Shown here: positions 1 to 11,529 of the stretch, piece by piece
Layout: the number at the start of each line of letters is the position of its first letter
Numbering within the stretch: the first letter of the stretch is position 1
Assembly (NCBI GenBank): GCA_031769625.1
Contig: JAUIMM010001409.1
Location: 1,303,501-1,367,500 of the forward strand
From: Taudactylus pleione
Lineage: Eukaryota; Chordata; Amphibia; Anura; Myobatrachidae
DNA: 64,000 nucleotides
Direction: 5' to 3'
Translations under genes and position numbers: made by a program
Notes under the pieces: generated by a model
The model's input: the letters and a program-made list of their open reading frames with translations, nothing else
The model's database searches: none
Told to the model about the DNA's origin: nothing

Positions 1-1290
1 TCCTTTGGATCTGAATGGGGGCACTCTCTGGCATTTATGTCACTGCCACCCCAGAGCAGGGCTGTCTCTCCTGTCAGTTACCTCAGACTCCCTGTAAATG
101 CCCTGTCACCCCTCCGCCAGGTGCCACTGCCACACGAGGCTTGCCAGTCATGTGACCTGCTACTGGCAGTCAGCAGTTAGTAATGGTGGTGAGGGTCCAC
201 CGACATCACTGGCCTGTGTGCTGCCACCACCAGAGATCAGCAGCCTTCAGCTAAAGGTAATGACACTGACGTGGGTGGAGGTCGGACACCAGGAAGCCGG
301 GAACCCCCCAATAATTAACATACAAAATGGACCCCCATATGTGAAAGGCATAACAGGCATAGGGTTTCTCAGAAGATAGATGGTGCGACCACTGGTGCGT
401 CTGTGTACGCAAGCGGCTTTACTTGAGACTGCGCTACTAGATGTCTCAATTCAAATCCCAGCAACAGTGACATTACCATATTCTTGTTTACGGTGGCGCA
501 GCCGCGCAGGAACTAACGTCCACCTCAGTGTCAGCGTTTCAGGTGTGAGCACAAATTTAGGCGACATCCGTGCAAACAGATTTTCATACATGTTTGCTCC
601 CATTATTACTAATGCCGAGGTCATATGTGCTGGCTGCCAGTAACCTATAATGCTGCCAGGGGGAGGGTCCGTGTAATGAGAACATGGCCCTGATCTGTAC
701 GTTTATACTCAGCTGAGAGTCTCACTCAGGGGCAAGAGGCGAACGCCTATAGCTCCCTATCACCCCTGTATTTCCTGGCAGAGCATCAGTCCCTGCTCGG
801 GATACCTGGTAATTATTGCCTCTGCTCGATGCTCCCCCGTCCCGTCCCCCCTCTCAGCTGCTCTGGGCTTCTGGCACCTCGCCAAGCTGGCATCCACTTT
901 CCAGCACTAGGGTCAGGGTCTTAAAAGCTTAAACAGGTTTGAAGCTCCAGTATTTCATGAGGGGCCGTAAGAATCCCTGGAATTAGTGATAATTACTCCC
1001 AACACTGGGCACTGAGAGAAACACGCAGCTCCGCCGTAATCCCGCTGGAAAGACCCCGGATCCAGTTTTACAAGTGTGCAGCGATATTCCTCACTTACAG
1101 GAAATGGGAATATAGAGGAAAGACAGAGAGGACATGATCTGCCCTCTGCCAGTCATCCCACCCCCCGAGAAAGCCCCTCTCTCCAGTACCCGGGCTGGTG
1201 CCCACTAAGATGTTCAGGGATTTACACTAAATATAACTTTTCTTTATTCCTAGGATACATTCACTTCTCTGCTCAGCAATGTTTTACTGT
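1..1290. other. Unassigned non-coding sequence
   Basis: No gene, tandem repeat or inverted repeat is convincing here. The short open frames at 98-379 and 380-643 have no recognisable domain and use ordinary intergenic composition. The stretch ends at the first unit of a 30-bp minisatellite at 1291. Confidence 0.5.
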
Positions 1291-2012
1291 CCCATTACCA
1301 CCAACACATTGTATACGTGGCCCATTACCACCAACACATTGTATACGTGGCCCATTACCAGCAACACATTGTATACGTGGCCCATTACCACCAACACATT
1401 GTATACGTGTCCCATTACCACCAACACAGTGTATACGTGGCCCATTACCACCAACACATTGTATATGTGCCCATGTCCCATTACCTTCAGCTTACCATGG
1501 CCCATTACCACCAACACATTGTATACGTGTCCCATTACCACCAACACATTGTATACATGGCCCATAACCACCAACATATTGTATACGTGTCCCATTACCA
1601 GCAACACATTGTATACGTGGCCCATTACCACCAACACATTGTATACGTGCCCATGTCCCATTACCTCCAGCTCACCATGGCCATGTCCCATTACCACCAA
1701 CACAGTGTATACGTGTCCCATTACCACCAACACATTGTATACGTGTCCCATTACCACCAACACATTGTATACGTGGCCCATTACCACCAACACATTGTAT
1801 ACGTGTCCCATTACCACCAACACATTGTATACGTGGCCCATTACCACCAACACATTGTATACGTGGCCCATTACCACCAACACATTGTATACGTGGCCCA
1901 TTACCACCAACACATTGTATACGTGGCCCATTACCACCAACACATTGTATACGTGGCCCATAACCACCAACATATTGTATACGTGTCCATTACCAGCAAC
2001 ACATTGTATACG
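1291..2012. repeat. Minisatellite, 30-bp unit (about 24 copies)
   Basis: Tandem copies of a 30-bp unit that starts CCCATTACCACCAACACATT and continues with GTATACGTGG. Most copies differ by one or two bases (ACATT/ACAGT, CCACC/CCAGC, GTGG/GTGT). Because 30 is a multiple of three and the unit has no stop in several frames, long open frames appear on both strands; these are repeat artefacts. Near 1470 and 1650 single units of the neighbouring CCAGCTCACCATGG type are interspersed, showing that this array and the next one are intermixed. Confidence 0.95.
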
Positions 2013-3160
2013 TGCCCATGTCCCATTACCTCCAGCTCACCATGGCCCATTACCTCCAGCTCACCATGGCCATGTCCCATTACCTCTAGCACACCATGTC
2101 CTATTACCTCCAGCACACCGATTCCATGTCCCATTACCTCCAGCACACCATGTCCCATTACCTCCATCTCACCATGGCCATGTTCGATTACCTCCAGCAC
2201 ACCATGTCCCATTACCTCCAGCTCACCATGGCCATGTCCCATTACCTCCAGCTCACCATGGCCATGACCCATTACCTGCAGCTCACCATGGCCATGTCCC
2301 ATTACCTCCAGCACACCATGTCCCATTACCTCCAGCTCACCATGGCCATGTCCCATTACCTCCAGCACACCATGGCCATGTCCCATTACCTCCATCTCAC
2401 CATGGCCATGTCCCATTACCTCCAGCTCACAACGGCCATGCCCCATTACCTCCAGCACACTATGTCCCATTACCTCCACCTCACCATGGTCATGTCCCAT
2501 TACCTCCAGCTCACCATGGCCATGTCCATTGCCTCCAGCTCACCATAGCTATGTCCCAATACCTCCAGCATACAATTTCCTATAACCTCCAGCACACCGT
2601 GGCCATGTCCCATTACCTCCAGCACACCATGGCCATGTCCCATTACCTCCATCTCACCATGGCCATGTCCCATTACCTCCAGCTCACAACGGCCATGCCC
2701 CATTACCTCCAGCACACTATGTCCCATTACCTCCACCTCACCATGGTCATGTCCCATTACCTCCAGCTCACCATGGCCATGTCCATTGCCTCCAGCTCAC
2801 CATAGCTATGTCCCAATACCTCCAGCATACAATTTCCTATAACCTCCAGCACACCGTGGCCATGTCCCATTACCTCCAGCTCACCACTTCCCATTACCTC
2901 CAGCACACCAAGTCCCATTACCTCCAGCTCACCACTTCCCATTACCTCCAGCTCACCATGTCCCATTACCTCCAGCTCACCATGTACCATTCATTACCTC
3001 CAGCTAACCATGTCCCATTACCTCCAGCACACCATGTCCCATTACCTCCAGCACACCATGTACCATTACTTCTAGCACACCATGGCTATGTCCTATTACT
3101 TCCAGCACACCATATCCCATTACCTCCAGCACACCATTGCCATGTCCCATTACTTCCATT
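2013..3160. repeat. Minisatellite, mixed 24/30-bp units
   Basis: Units begin CCCATTACCTCCAGC and end with either CACCATGGCCATGT (30 bp) or a shorter CACCATGT form (24 bp). The core CCCATTACC is shared with the preceding 30-bp array, so the two probably have a common origin. A block around 2398-2600 is repeated 257 bp downstream (marker AACGGCCATGCCCC at 2431 and 2688), a local higher-order duplication. Confidence 0.93.
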
Positions 3161-4472
3161 GTTTCTGCATCCAGACCTTCCTGCATTGTGTCTGCATCCA
3201 GACCTCCCTGCATTGTGTCTGCATCCAGACCTTCCTGTATTGTCTCTGCATCCAGACCTTCCTGTATTGTCTCTGCATCCAGACCTCCCTGCATTATCTC
3301 TGCATCCAGACCTTTGTGCATTATCTCTGCATCCAGACCTTTCTGCATTATCTCTGCATCCAGACCTTCCTGCATTGTCTCTGGGTCCAGACCTTCCTTC
3401 ATTATCTCTGCATCCAGACCTCCCCGCATTATCTCTGCATCCAGACCTTCCTGCATTATCTCTGCATCCAGACCTTCCTGCATTATCTCTGCATCCAAAC
3501 CTTCCTGCATTGTGTCTGCATCCAGACCTTCCTGCATTGTCTCTGCATCCAGACCTTCCTGCATTATCTCTGCATCCAGATTTTCCTGCATTGTCTCTGC
3601 ATCCAGACCTTCCTGCATTGTGTCTGCATCCAGACCTTCCTGCATTATCTCTGCATCCAGACCTTCCTGCATTGTCTCTGCATCCAGACCTTCCTGCATT
3701 ATCTCTGCATCCAGACCTTCCTGCATTGTCTCTGCATCCAGACCTTCCTGCATTGTCTCTGCATCCAGATCTTCCTGCATTGTCTCTGCATCCAGACCTT
3801 CCTGAATTGTCTCTGCTTCCAGACTTTCCTGCATTGTCTCTGCATCCAGACATTCCTGCATTGTCTCTGCATCCAGACCTTCCTGCATTGTCTCTGCATC
3901 CAGACCTTCCTGAATTGTCTCTGCTTCCAGACTTTCCTGTATTGTCTCTGCATCCAGACATTCCTGCATTGTCTCTGCATCCAGACCTTCCTGCATTGTG
4001 TCTGCATCCAGACCTTCCTGCATTGTGTCTGCATCCAGACCTTCCTGCATCCAGACCTTCCTGCATTATCTCTGCATCCAGACCTTACTGCATTATCTCT
4101 GCATCCAGACCTTCCTGCATCCAGACCTTCCTACATTGTTCTTGCATCCAGACCATCCTCCATTGTCTTGCTGTCCAGACCAGTGGCGGCTTCAGAGGTG
4201 GGGCTGCAGCGCAGTCCAAAATTCAAATAGGGGAGCCCCACCAACTTCCCTTCTAAACCCTACCAAACATCACCAGCCAGGACCCACTGGCAGTTGGTGT
4301 GGCTCCCCTATTTGAATTTTGGACTGGGCTGCAGCCCCACCTCTGGAGCCACCTCTGGTCCAGACTTTCCTGCATTGTCTCTGCATCCAGACCTTCCTGC
4401 ATTATCTCTGCATCCAGACCTTCCTGCATCCAAGTATTTCTACATTGTTCCTGCATCCAGACCTTCCTGCAA
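3161..4472. repeat. Minisatellite, 27-bp unit, interrupted by a MITE
   Basis: About 40 copies of a 27-bp unit containing TCTGCATCCAGACCTTCCTG followed by CATTGTC or CATTATC. It abuts the previous array without unique spacer. Open frames on both strands (9-residue repeats) follow from the unit length being a multiple of three. The array is split at 4181-4357 by a hAT-type MITE and continues with the same unit afterwards. Units decay after about 4440. Confidence 0.95.
4181..4357. mobile_element. hAT-type MITE inserted in the 27-bp array
   Basis: A 177-bp element with long inverted ends: the left end starts CAGTGGCGGCTTCAGAGG and the right end, reverse complemented, starts CAGAGGTGGC. Both arms share a long match through TCCAAAATTCAAATAGGGG. 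It is flanked by GTCCAGAC at 4173-4180 and 4358-4365, an 8-bp target duplication as expected of hAT elements. The flanking array normally reads CATCCAGAC, so the shared G supports a true duplication rather than array periodicity. The family assignment rests on duplication size and the CAGNGGCGG-like terminus. Confidence 0.85.
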
Positions 4473-5097
4473 ATTTTTCCTGGCATTCCTCCTTCCTGCC
4501 TGCACCCTGATACCTTCATCTCCTGGTTTCTGTTTACTGGTGCTCGTCTCCTGACTCAGGGTACTTGCTGTCCAATACCTACTCCAGACTCTCTCCGTGT
4601 GGCCACCTGGGTTTTAACATAAGCTCCTACTCAAGTATAAGACCTGGGGGCATCCAAGTACCTGTGAGAATATTAATCTCTATGGGAATCGCGGCTGCTA
4701 TAGGTGAAGACATCTCTAGCCTGATTCTAGGAGTTCATGTGGTTTTCTGCGTGAGCCCTAACATTCTATACTGTTGTTTCTGGATACAACTAGGATACAC
4801 TCAAGGCTGCATCTTTACGAGGCCATTGCAAACCCCATCCCCTGTATAATGTCATATGGGAAAGCTATAAGGAATGAAGTTAGCTTGTCTGTAACTGCAC
4901 CATTCTAACATCATGTGTAACAGCCCTTAATAATCTATATGTTGCCAATCAGTGGAAGAAGGAAGTGTCATTACATTATCTTCCATGTAAGGTCAGCAGC
5001 AGGCGGTGATGTTATCGCACCAGGAAACAAAATTCCTTTATTCAGAACTGGTACAAAATGTAAAGATTCAGATTGTTGATGCCAGAAAGTCGACATA
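4473..5097. other. Unassigned non-coding sequence
   Basis: Decayed edge of the 27-bp array followed by unique-looking sequence. The open frame at 4565-4849 shows no domain. Nothing else supported. Confidence 0.45.
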
Positions 5098-6526
5098 GGG
5101 CCTGATTCAGTAAGGATCGCTATAGCGATTACGCACGCAGTCTCACTGCGATGTTATGCTAATGATTGCAATCGCAATGCCATACGCTGCCAAACATAAG
5201 GAAGCCCACTTTACCTTACACACATCCGTAATACTTAGGAGCTCAATGAGACCCGCTCGCAAGATGCGGTCGCTCGGTGGCAAAAAGGGGCCGGATATTT
5301 ATATTAAGCGCTCGCACTGCAGCACGTAAGGACGCCCTCTATGTTTTAGCGAGCTACGGCAATGAGCACTCGCTAGTGTATAAAGACTCCCCCTTGCCAC
5401 TCGCAACACTCGTCATCTATGGGAAATGTATGATTAATCGGTAACATTGAGAGCCATTGGAGCTGCTCGCAGCCCTTGAGGTTGCCTTTCTTCGCCACAA
5501 GCACTGCGATCAGTGCGGGCTGAAATACATGCAGGTGACGTGCACAATGATGCTACGTTGCTAATTATGCATGCCATTTAAATGGCGTTTGGCGGTCTGA
5601 CGCACCTGCGTTCGCAGCACCACTCCCCTGTTCACATGCTCCTTCCTTTGTTACCACCCACAAACGGTGCTGTCACTCCAAGCAGCGACCTGATAGTGGC
5701 TTACGAGCAACCGAAATCAGGGCCTGGTTCAGACCCACTCGCGAGCGCTGAGCGTTCGCAAGCGGGTCGATGTTGGGCCAGTGCGCATGCGTACGATGGA
5801 CCAGGCTCCGTCGTGCGCATGCGCAAGACCCGGATAGTGATGGGCAAGCCGTCGCTATGGGTCTCGCTACAAAGGGGGCGTGCTGTCGATGGTGAGTGAC
5901 AGCACGCCCCCTTTGGTGGGCGTGCCGCGGGCGTGGCTGGCCAGATGGAGGCATTCCCATGGGAACGCCTACCGTCTGGGGCCGGCCCCACTGACATCAC
6001 TAGTGATGTCAGTGGTAGTGCTTTTGGCTCTGATAGAGCCAAAAGCACTCCAGGGCTTGCGGCAGACGAGACCCTACCACAAGGGTCTCGTTGCAAGCCC
6101 GATGGTCGCGATGGTCTTGACCATCGCGACCATCTTTTTGGCCGCTCGCTATAGCTGTGGGTGGTCACCCACAGCTATGCGCAACTTAGTGAGTGAGCGC
6201 AACTTAGCGAGCAGGTCTGAATCAGGTCCTTAGTCCATCGGTAACATGGAGTAACATCGCAGCCTCACGCACACTTGCACAAGGTCAGACCTTACTCAGG
6301 AATTGCTAACTTCAGCGCACACTATGAGACCTCAGGCTGAGTACGGCATCGCAGTGGATAATATACGCACGCCCATGCAACGGGTCAGTGTAGTCATTGC
6401 GATTGCAATCCCGATCGCAGTTAGTTTTCGCGCAAGCACACTGCGATGCATATGAAAACGCGCTGAACACAACGATCATCCGATTGCGCGCGTAATCGCA
6501 GTTGCCATCAGTAATGAATCATGCCC
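5098..6526. mobile_element. Harbinger-like DNA element (outer), carrying a nested element
   Basis: The left end reads GGGCCTGATTCAGTAAGGAT and the right end is its imperfect reverse complement (TAATGAATCATGCCC). Direct repeats ATA flank it at 5095-5097 and 6527-6529. Subterminal sequence is rich in short palindromes such as CGCTATAGCG and many GCGATTGCAATCGC-like motifs. A 3-bp duplication and GGG-starting ends fit PIF/Harbinger-type elements, but no transposase is present, so superfamily is inferred. The middle (5720-6229) is a separate chain-of-hairpins element. Confidence 0.7.
5720..6229 (-). mobile_element. Chain-of-hairpins foldback element, copy 1 (nested)
   Basis: Ends read GGGCCTGGTTCAG and CTGAATCAGGTCC. 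Inside are consecutive palindromes in reverse order relative to copy 3: a GCGCATGCG stem near 5785-5825, an AAAGGGGGCGTGCTGTC stem (5872-5915), GGCGTTCCCATGGGAACGCC, ACTGACATCACTAGTGATGT, a stem at 6017-6049 (AGTGCTTTTGGCTCT with its complement), GATGGTCGCGATGGTC with its complement, and a CTGTGGGTGGTCACCCACAG stem. No coding capacity. A target duplication is not clear because the insertion lies inside another element. Confidence 0.8.
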
Positions 6527-6637
6527 ATAGTCTGAATATCAACACTGAGATTATATACTGCATGTCAGCAAATGCAGTGCTGACATGGCCATAATGTTGA
6601 TATTGTACATGCCGACAGTCGGTATGTTGACATGACG
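6527..6637. repeat. Palindrome-rich repeat that hosted the DIRS insertion
   Basis: Short sequence with GTTGACAT/GTCGACAT-like motifs and the palindrome CCGACAGTCGG, resembling the flank at 5089-5096. The DIRS element begins directly after it and the sequence after the DIRS right end (12977 on) may be its continuation. Family not identified. Confidence 0.35.
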
Positions 6638-6666
6638 TTTTTCTACATCAGGGTCCAGATAGGGTT

Positions 6667-6797
6667 CCACAGGATACCTTGGGGTATAGGTGATGACGTC
6701 AGGCATCGGGCACCATAGAGTTAAGTTTTCAGCCTCCCAGGATGCACTAGGGTCCCCCTCCTATACCCCGCCCCCGAGCCAAGGAATCTCAGTTTCG
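6667..6797. repeat. DIRS left inverted terminal repeat
   Basis: Starts CCACAGGATACCTTGGGGTA and is the reverse complement of 12788-12918 over about 130 bp with few differences. The outer 29 bp (6638-6666) instead match the internal complementary region. Confidence 0.92.
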
Positions 6798-7097
6798 TTG
6801 GTGCCCGGCTCGGAGTCGGATGCACCTGTTAGAGGGGGGCTAAGGATAGCCCCTGAAGTTTTCTACAAGGCAGCTGTGGCTGCACATCTGGAAGTACAGC
6901 ATGGACAGTCACTACTGACGTCCATGCCGTCTCACCTACACCCCGCCGGCACCAGAACGCCGGTACTGATCCAGGGATGCTGGTAAGCATCTGGGGTCAC
7001 GGCTAGCGGTGACCCCAGATGTTTCAGACCATGGCCGGATTCAAGGGGGCAGCAGGTAAGCAGCGGGGTCCCGCGGTGGGTCCCTGCTGAGCACATG

Positions 7098-7638
7098 GGG
7101 CCTGATTCAGAGCTGAACGCTCTGACCAGAGTGCTCGCTCTGAATCAGGGCCCTCCTCCATGAAAATGGAGCGGCCTCCAGGCCGCTCGCATAGCTGTGG
7201 GTGACCACCCACAGCTTATGCGAGCGGCCAAAAAGATGGTCGCGATGGTCAAGACCATCGCGACCATCAGACTTGCGACGGAGACCCTGCGTTAGGGTCT
7301 CCCTGCCACAAGCCCTGGAGTGATTTTCAGAGCCAAAATCACTCCCACTGACATCACTAGTGGTGTCAGTGGGGCCGGCTTCAGACGGTAGGCGTTCCCA
7401 TGGGAACGCCTCCGTCTGGCAGCCACTCCCCCGGCACGCCCACCAAAGGGGGAGTGCTGTCAATCAACATCGACAGCACGCCCCCTTTGGTGCGAGACCC
7501 GGAGTGATGGAAAGCCCGTCGTTCCCCGGGTCTCGCGCATGCGCACGACGGAGCTCCCTCCGTCGTGCGCATGCGCAGTGGGGAACATCGACCCGCTTGT
7601 GAGCGTACTGCTGCTCGCGAGCGGGTCTGAATGACCCT
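7098..7638 (+). mobile_element. Chain-of-hairpins foldback element, copy 2 (nested in DIRS leader)
   Basis: Starts GGGCCTGATTCAGAGC and ends CTGAATGACCC(T). The bases CATG flank it at 7094-7097 and 7639-7642, compatible with a 3-4 bp target duplication. It contains in order: a terminal stem (CTGATTCAGAGC with GCTCTGAATCAG), CTCCATGAAAATGGAG, a CCGCTCGCATAGCTGTGGGT stem (7183-7227), GATGGTCGCGATGGTC stem, a partly lost GATTTT stem, CACTGACATCACTAGTGGTG, GGCGTTCCCATGGGAACGCC, an AAAGGGGGAGTGCTGTC stem, and a GCGCATGCGCACGACGGAG stem. It sits inside the DIRS element and is therefore younger. Confidence 0.85.
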
Positions 7639-8254
7639 CATGGTCCAGAGTCCCCAGGCAGGGGGCTCCCTGGGAACTGGCTGCAGCGTGGAGCCAGGTA
7701 ACTAACCTGCGCTTCCACTACTCCCCTGGGACAGCGGACCGCGGCTGAGCGGTAGCACTGCGGCGTCCCAGGGGTTAATTGCATGCCAGGGTAGCGCGCC
7801 TTCCCTGTATCACAGCCGGCGCCTCCCCCGCTGCACACAGCCCTCTCTGCTTCTGCTGACTGGCCATGTGGCAGCGCTCCTCCCCCAGGCCGGCCTCCTC
7901 TCTGCTCCTCGGTGGCCATCTTTGTATGGTGGACGCTGATGATCGGTGGCATCGCGGTCTGGGTCCCCCGGCATACCTCTCCTCCGTTGGTAACAGGTCT
8001 GTGTATGCAGCGCTGTGTCCTACTAGGCTCTGAGTCTGTGTAGTGGAGGATCAGCGCTGATAGTGCAGGAATTGATTTCTTTGCATTGTATGTGACTTCT
8101 GCTGGCGTCTGCTGCCTGTACTTTCAATTTCTACTGTCAGCCATTTCACTGTCCCTGCTCTTCCTCTGCTAAAGCCCTTGCGGTGCGGTGATTGCAGGGT
8201 GGTTCTCCTACTATACTAACAAGTATCAGTGAGAGGGGTCACATACTTACCATC

Positions 8255-9719
8255 ATGTCTGAGAGTGACTTTCCTCTCCAGCTTATGTGTACTAAGTGCA
8301 ATGTACCAATAGCGGAGGGGGAGGGTAACGCGGAGGGGCTATGTCGGCAGTGTTATTTATTGGCGCGGCCAATTACTGTCACAGCTCCGGTACAGGAACC
8401 GCCCTGGGCTTGTTTCGCTAAAGCACTTACAACCCTGGTGGGCCAGTTAGCTCCGCAGCCTGCTTTCTCACAGATGGGATTGTCCCAGCAGTGAGTGGTG
8501 TCGTCACCCATGCAGGGTTTCCCGAGACAATTGATGGTACCCCACAGTCTCCCTATTTCCCCTCCCCAGGTCTCTCAGGAGCCTGCGTGGGTTAATTCAC
8601 TGACAAGTTCTGTGCAGCATTTGTCAGATGTGTTACAAGGGGAGTCTGTGTTGCGGCCACATAAGCGGCCTGTGGCATCTCTGTCCGCTCCTTATGAGGA
8701 TGACGACGTGACTTCCGATGATGGTGAGATTCTGGATCTTTCTGACCAAGAACCTCTCCGTACTAAAGAGTCGGGCGCTAAGTCCAAGGTTTATATTCCT
8801 GGTCTTATTCGGGCAGTCCGCACAGTTTTAGTGATTGAGGATGAATATCCTCAGGTGTCCAAGTCCAAATATGCTTTTTTTAAGGATATTAATGGTGACA
8901 CCACAGTGTTTCCTCTTTCGGGTCAGTTAGTAGACCATTTAGAGGAGGCGTGAAAACACCCTGGTAAACAGTATCAGCCTCAGAGGCGCTTAGCGGTGGC
9001 TTGTTTGTTTGCGGACAATTATTTTTCTAAGTGGGAATCCCCTCCACAGGTGGATTCTCATGTGACACGCCTAGTCCGAAGTGCCACATTGCCCATGCCC
9101 TCCATGTCCTCCTTGAAGGATGCTACGGATGGCAAGGTGGAGATCTGCCTAAAGTCCATTTATTCCCTCGCGGGGGGGGGGGGCATCCAGACCGGCTATG
9201 GCCGTATGTTGGGTAGCCAGAGCTATGGAGCGCTGGGCGGATAGTTTGGAGGCGTCTTTGGATTCCGACTGTTCGGCTGAACAGGCCGAGTTGGTAGGCA
9301 ATCTCCGGGATTCGGCCACTTACATTAATGAAGCCGCCTTGGATATCAGTACCCTCACATCTCGGATTTCTTCGGCAGCTGTTGCTGCTCGTCGCACCTT
9401 ATGGTTGCGATCTTGGAAGGCGGACGCTGATTCCAAAAAGTGCTTGGAAGCTTTGCCTTTTAATGGAGAAGTCCTATTTGGTCCGGATCTGGACAAAATT
9501 GTAGCCACGCTGGCAGCAGCCAAATCTGCATGTCTCCCGTCTGCTGCGGTCCCTTTCAGTTCGGGTATGTCGTCCTTTCGGCCTTACAGGGCCCAGGGTA
9601 GGCCTAAAGCACAGTCTTTTCCCCGACCGGCTGGCCCCAAAAAATCGGCCAAGCCCAGGAAACAGGCCTGGAGTACCAGACATCCTGCCCCTAAGTCAGA
9701 TGACAAACCTGCGGCCTGA
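8255..9719 (+). pseudogene. DIRS gag-like ORF, broken
   Basis: Translation begins at the ATG at 8255 (MSESDFPLQL) with an early Cys-rich stretch, CTKCNVPIAEG...CRQC, resembling a small zinc-binding knuckle. The frame is interrupted by a TGA at 8492-8494, a second in-frame TGA at 8951-8953, and a frame change at a run of twelve G at 9172-9183; the downstream part continues in another frame to 9719. The middle segment (about 8990-9400) has the helical look of DIRS gag proteins related to the LAP2-alpha C-terminal region (established family link; the match here is by inspection only). The tail (9550-9719) is Pro/Lys/Arg-rich. It is the first ORF of the element and would make the particle protein. 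Three separate lesions mean no intact product. Confidence 0.75.
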
Positions 9720-9748
9720 CGGTCCGGGCCTCCCTTTGGGGGATCCCA

Positions 9749-11523
9749 AAGTGGGAGGCCGCCTGCTGCAGTTCGCCCAGTGTTGGTCGATAACCACAGG
9801 CCCCCATCCCGATTCTTCACCACGGGCCTTCCATTAGACCGGAACAAAGCCGTGGAACTGCGGAAGGTTTTGCACACTATGCTCCAGGCTGGAGTTATAG
9901 TGCCTGTTCCATTCTCCCAGAGGGGCCAGGGTTTCTATTCCAATCAATGTTTGGTGCAGAAACCCAATGGGTCGTACCGTCTGATTCTCAACCTCAAGGC
10001 CCTCAACAAGTCCTTGCGGGTGCCAAAGTTTCTGGCGCTGAAACCTGGGGATTACATGGTGTCATTGGACATACAGGACGCTTACCTGCATGTCCCTATT
10101 CTTTTACGCCATCAACAGTTCCTCAGGTTTGCAATCCGCAACGATCACTTCCAATTCCGGGCGTTACCTTTTGGCCTGGCGACAGCACCACGAGTGTTCA
10201 CCAAGGTCATGGCGGCTTACCTGCAGCTGCAGGGAGTCCGCATGTTGCCGTACCTAGACGACCTTCTGTTGGTAGCAGGATCTCCAGAGCTCCTTCTACA
10301 CCACTTGGACCTGACGATTGCAGCACTGCAACGTCACGGCTGATTAATAAACTGGCAGAAGTCCACCCTGATCCCGTCTCAGAGGATTCTGCACCTCGTA
10401 GCCTTATTGGACTCCAGACAGCAGAGGATCTTTGTGACGGGGAAAAATATCTCTGCCTTACAGTTGAGGGTGCGCAATTGTTGGCAGAGTCGCGGAGTGT
10501 CTCTGCACTCGGCGATGAGGTTACTGGGCTCCATGGTGTCAATATTCGACCTGGTGGAATATGCCCAGTTTCACTCCAGACCTCTGCAGCAATTGATCCT
10601 GTCCAAGTGGAATGGACTGCCTCAGAGTCTAAAGCCCCAGACGATGGTGTTCACTCCGGAGGTTCGCCTGTCCCTAGCCTGGTGGTTGCAGACGACCCAC
10701 CTCAACAAGGGTCGCCCATTTTGAGTGGCGAACTGGGTCCTGTTAACAACGGACGCCAGTCTTCGGGGCTGGGGAGCTGTCACGGGTCCACACTTGTTTC
10801 AGGGCAGATGGACTCAGGCGGAAAAGGAGCTTCCAATAAACATCTTGGAACTCTGCGCGGTTTTCAATGCTCTCCAGCAGGGTTCTCCAAGGTCATCCCG
10901 TGCAGGTCCAGTCGGACAACGCCACCACCGTGGCCTACATAAATCGGTAAGGAGGAACCCGAAGTTGGGCGGCACTCGTAGAGGTGTCCTACATCCTGGT
11001 CTGGGCAGAGCGCAATCTCCCGGTCATATCAGCAGTATTCATCCCGGGAGTCCTCAACTGGGAGGCAGACTTTCTCAGTCGACAGGACGTTCATCCGGGG
11101 GAGTGGTCTCTGCACCAGGACGTCTTTCAACTTCTGGTGGTCAGGTGGGGTCTTCCAGAGATAGACCTCATGGCGTCACGGCACAACAATAAGTTGCCGG
11201 TGTACGGGTCTCGAACAAGAGACGAAAAGGCATCTCTGGTTGATGCTCTGTCCGTCCAGTGGACGTTCCGGTTTGCTTATCTCTTTCCTCCGTTTTCCCT
11301 TCTTCCACGGGTAATCCGGAAATTCAAACAGGAAGGAGGGACGCTCCTGTTGATAACTCCTGCGTGGCCCAGGCGGCACTGGTTCTCAGACCTTCAGAGT
11401 CTGTCCGTAGACATTCCTCTGCGGTTGCCGCTACGACCGGACCTATTGTCACAGGGTCCTTGTCTTCACCCGGACCTGACTCGGCTGTCTTTGACGGCGT
11501 GGCTGTTGAGACGGCCATGTTAA
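9749..11523 (+). pseudogene. DIRS polymerase ORF: reverse transcriptase, RNase H, methylase-like domain, broken
   Basis: The start lies around VGGRLLQFAQ (9749-9780, frame 1), then a frameshift leads into the RT domain (9780-10343). That domain shows LVQKPNGSYRLILNLKALNK, SLDIQDAYLHVPI, FRALPFGLATAPRVF and the catalytic YLDD at 10251-10262. Stops follow at 10341-10343 and 10722-10724. RNase H begins with TDASLRGWGAV (about 10750) and INILELCAVFNAL; a frameshift near 10885 and a TAA at about 10948 break it. The frame resumes with VFIPGVLNWEADFLSR and then a Dam-methylase-like region (LPEIDLMASRHNNKLPVYGS; LLITPAWPRRHWF), to 11523. Domain order RT-RNase H-MT is that of DIRS elements. The protein would copy element RNA to DNA; this copy cannot. 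Confidence 0.92.
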
Positions 11524-11529
11524 GGTCCA

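Noticed and set aside
98..643. Two adjacent short frames as a gene start
   Set aside because: No domain, no conserved motif and no supporting upstream or downstream structure.
1284..4256. His/Pro/Leu-rich repeat proteins in the first arrays
   Set aside because: They are tandem-repeat artefacts on both strands, broken by unit-length changes and a MITE insertion.
5582..6233. Open frames over 100 codons on both strands
   Set aside because: They lie in palindromic element sequence, which mirrors open frames on both strands, and have no domains.
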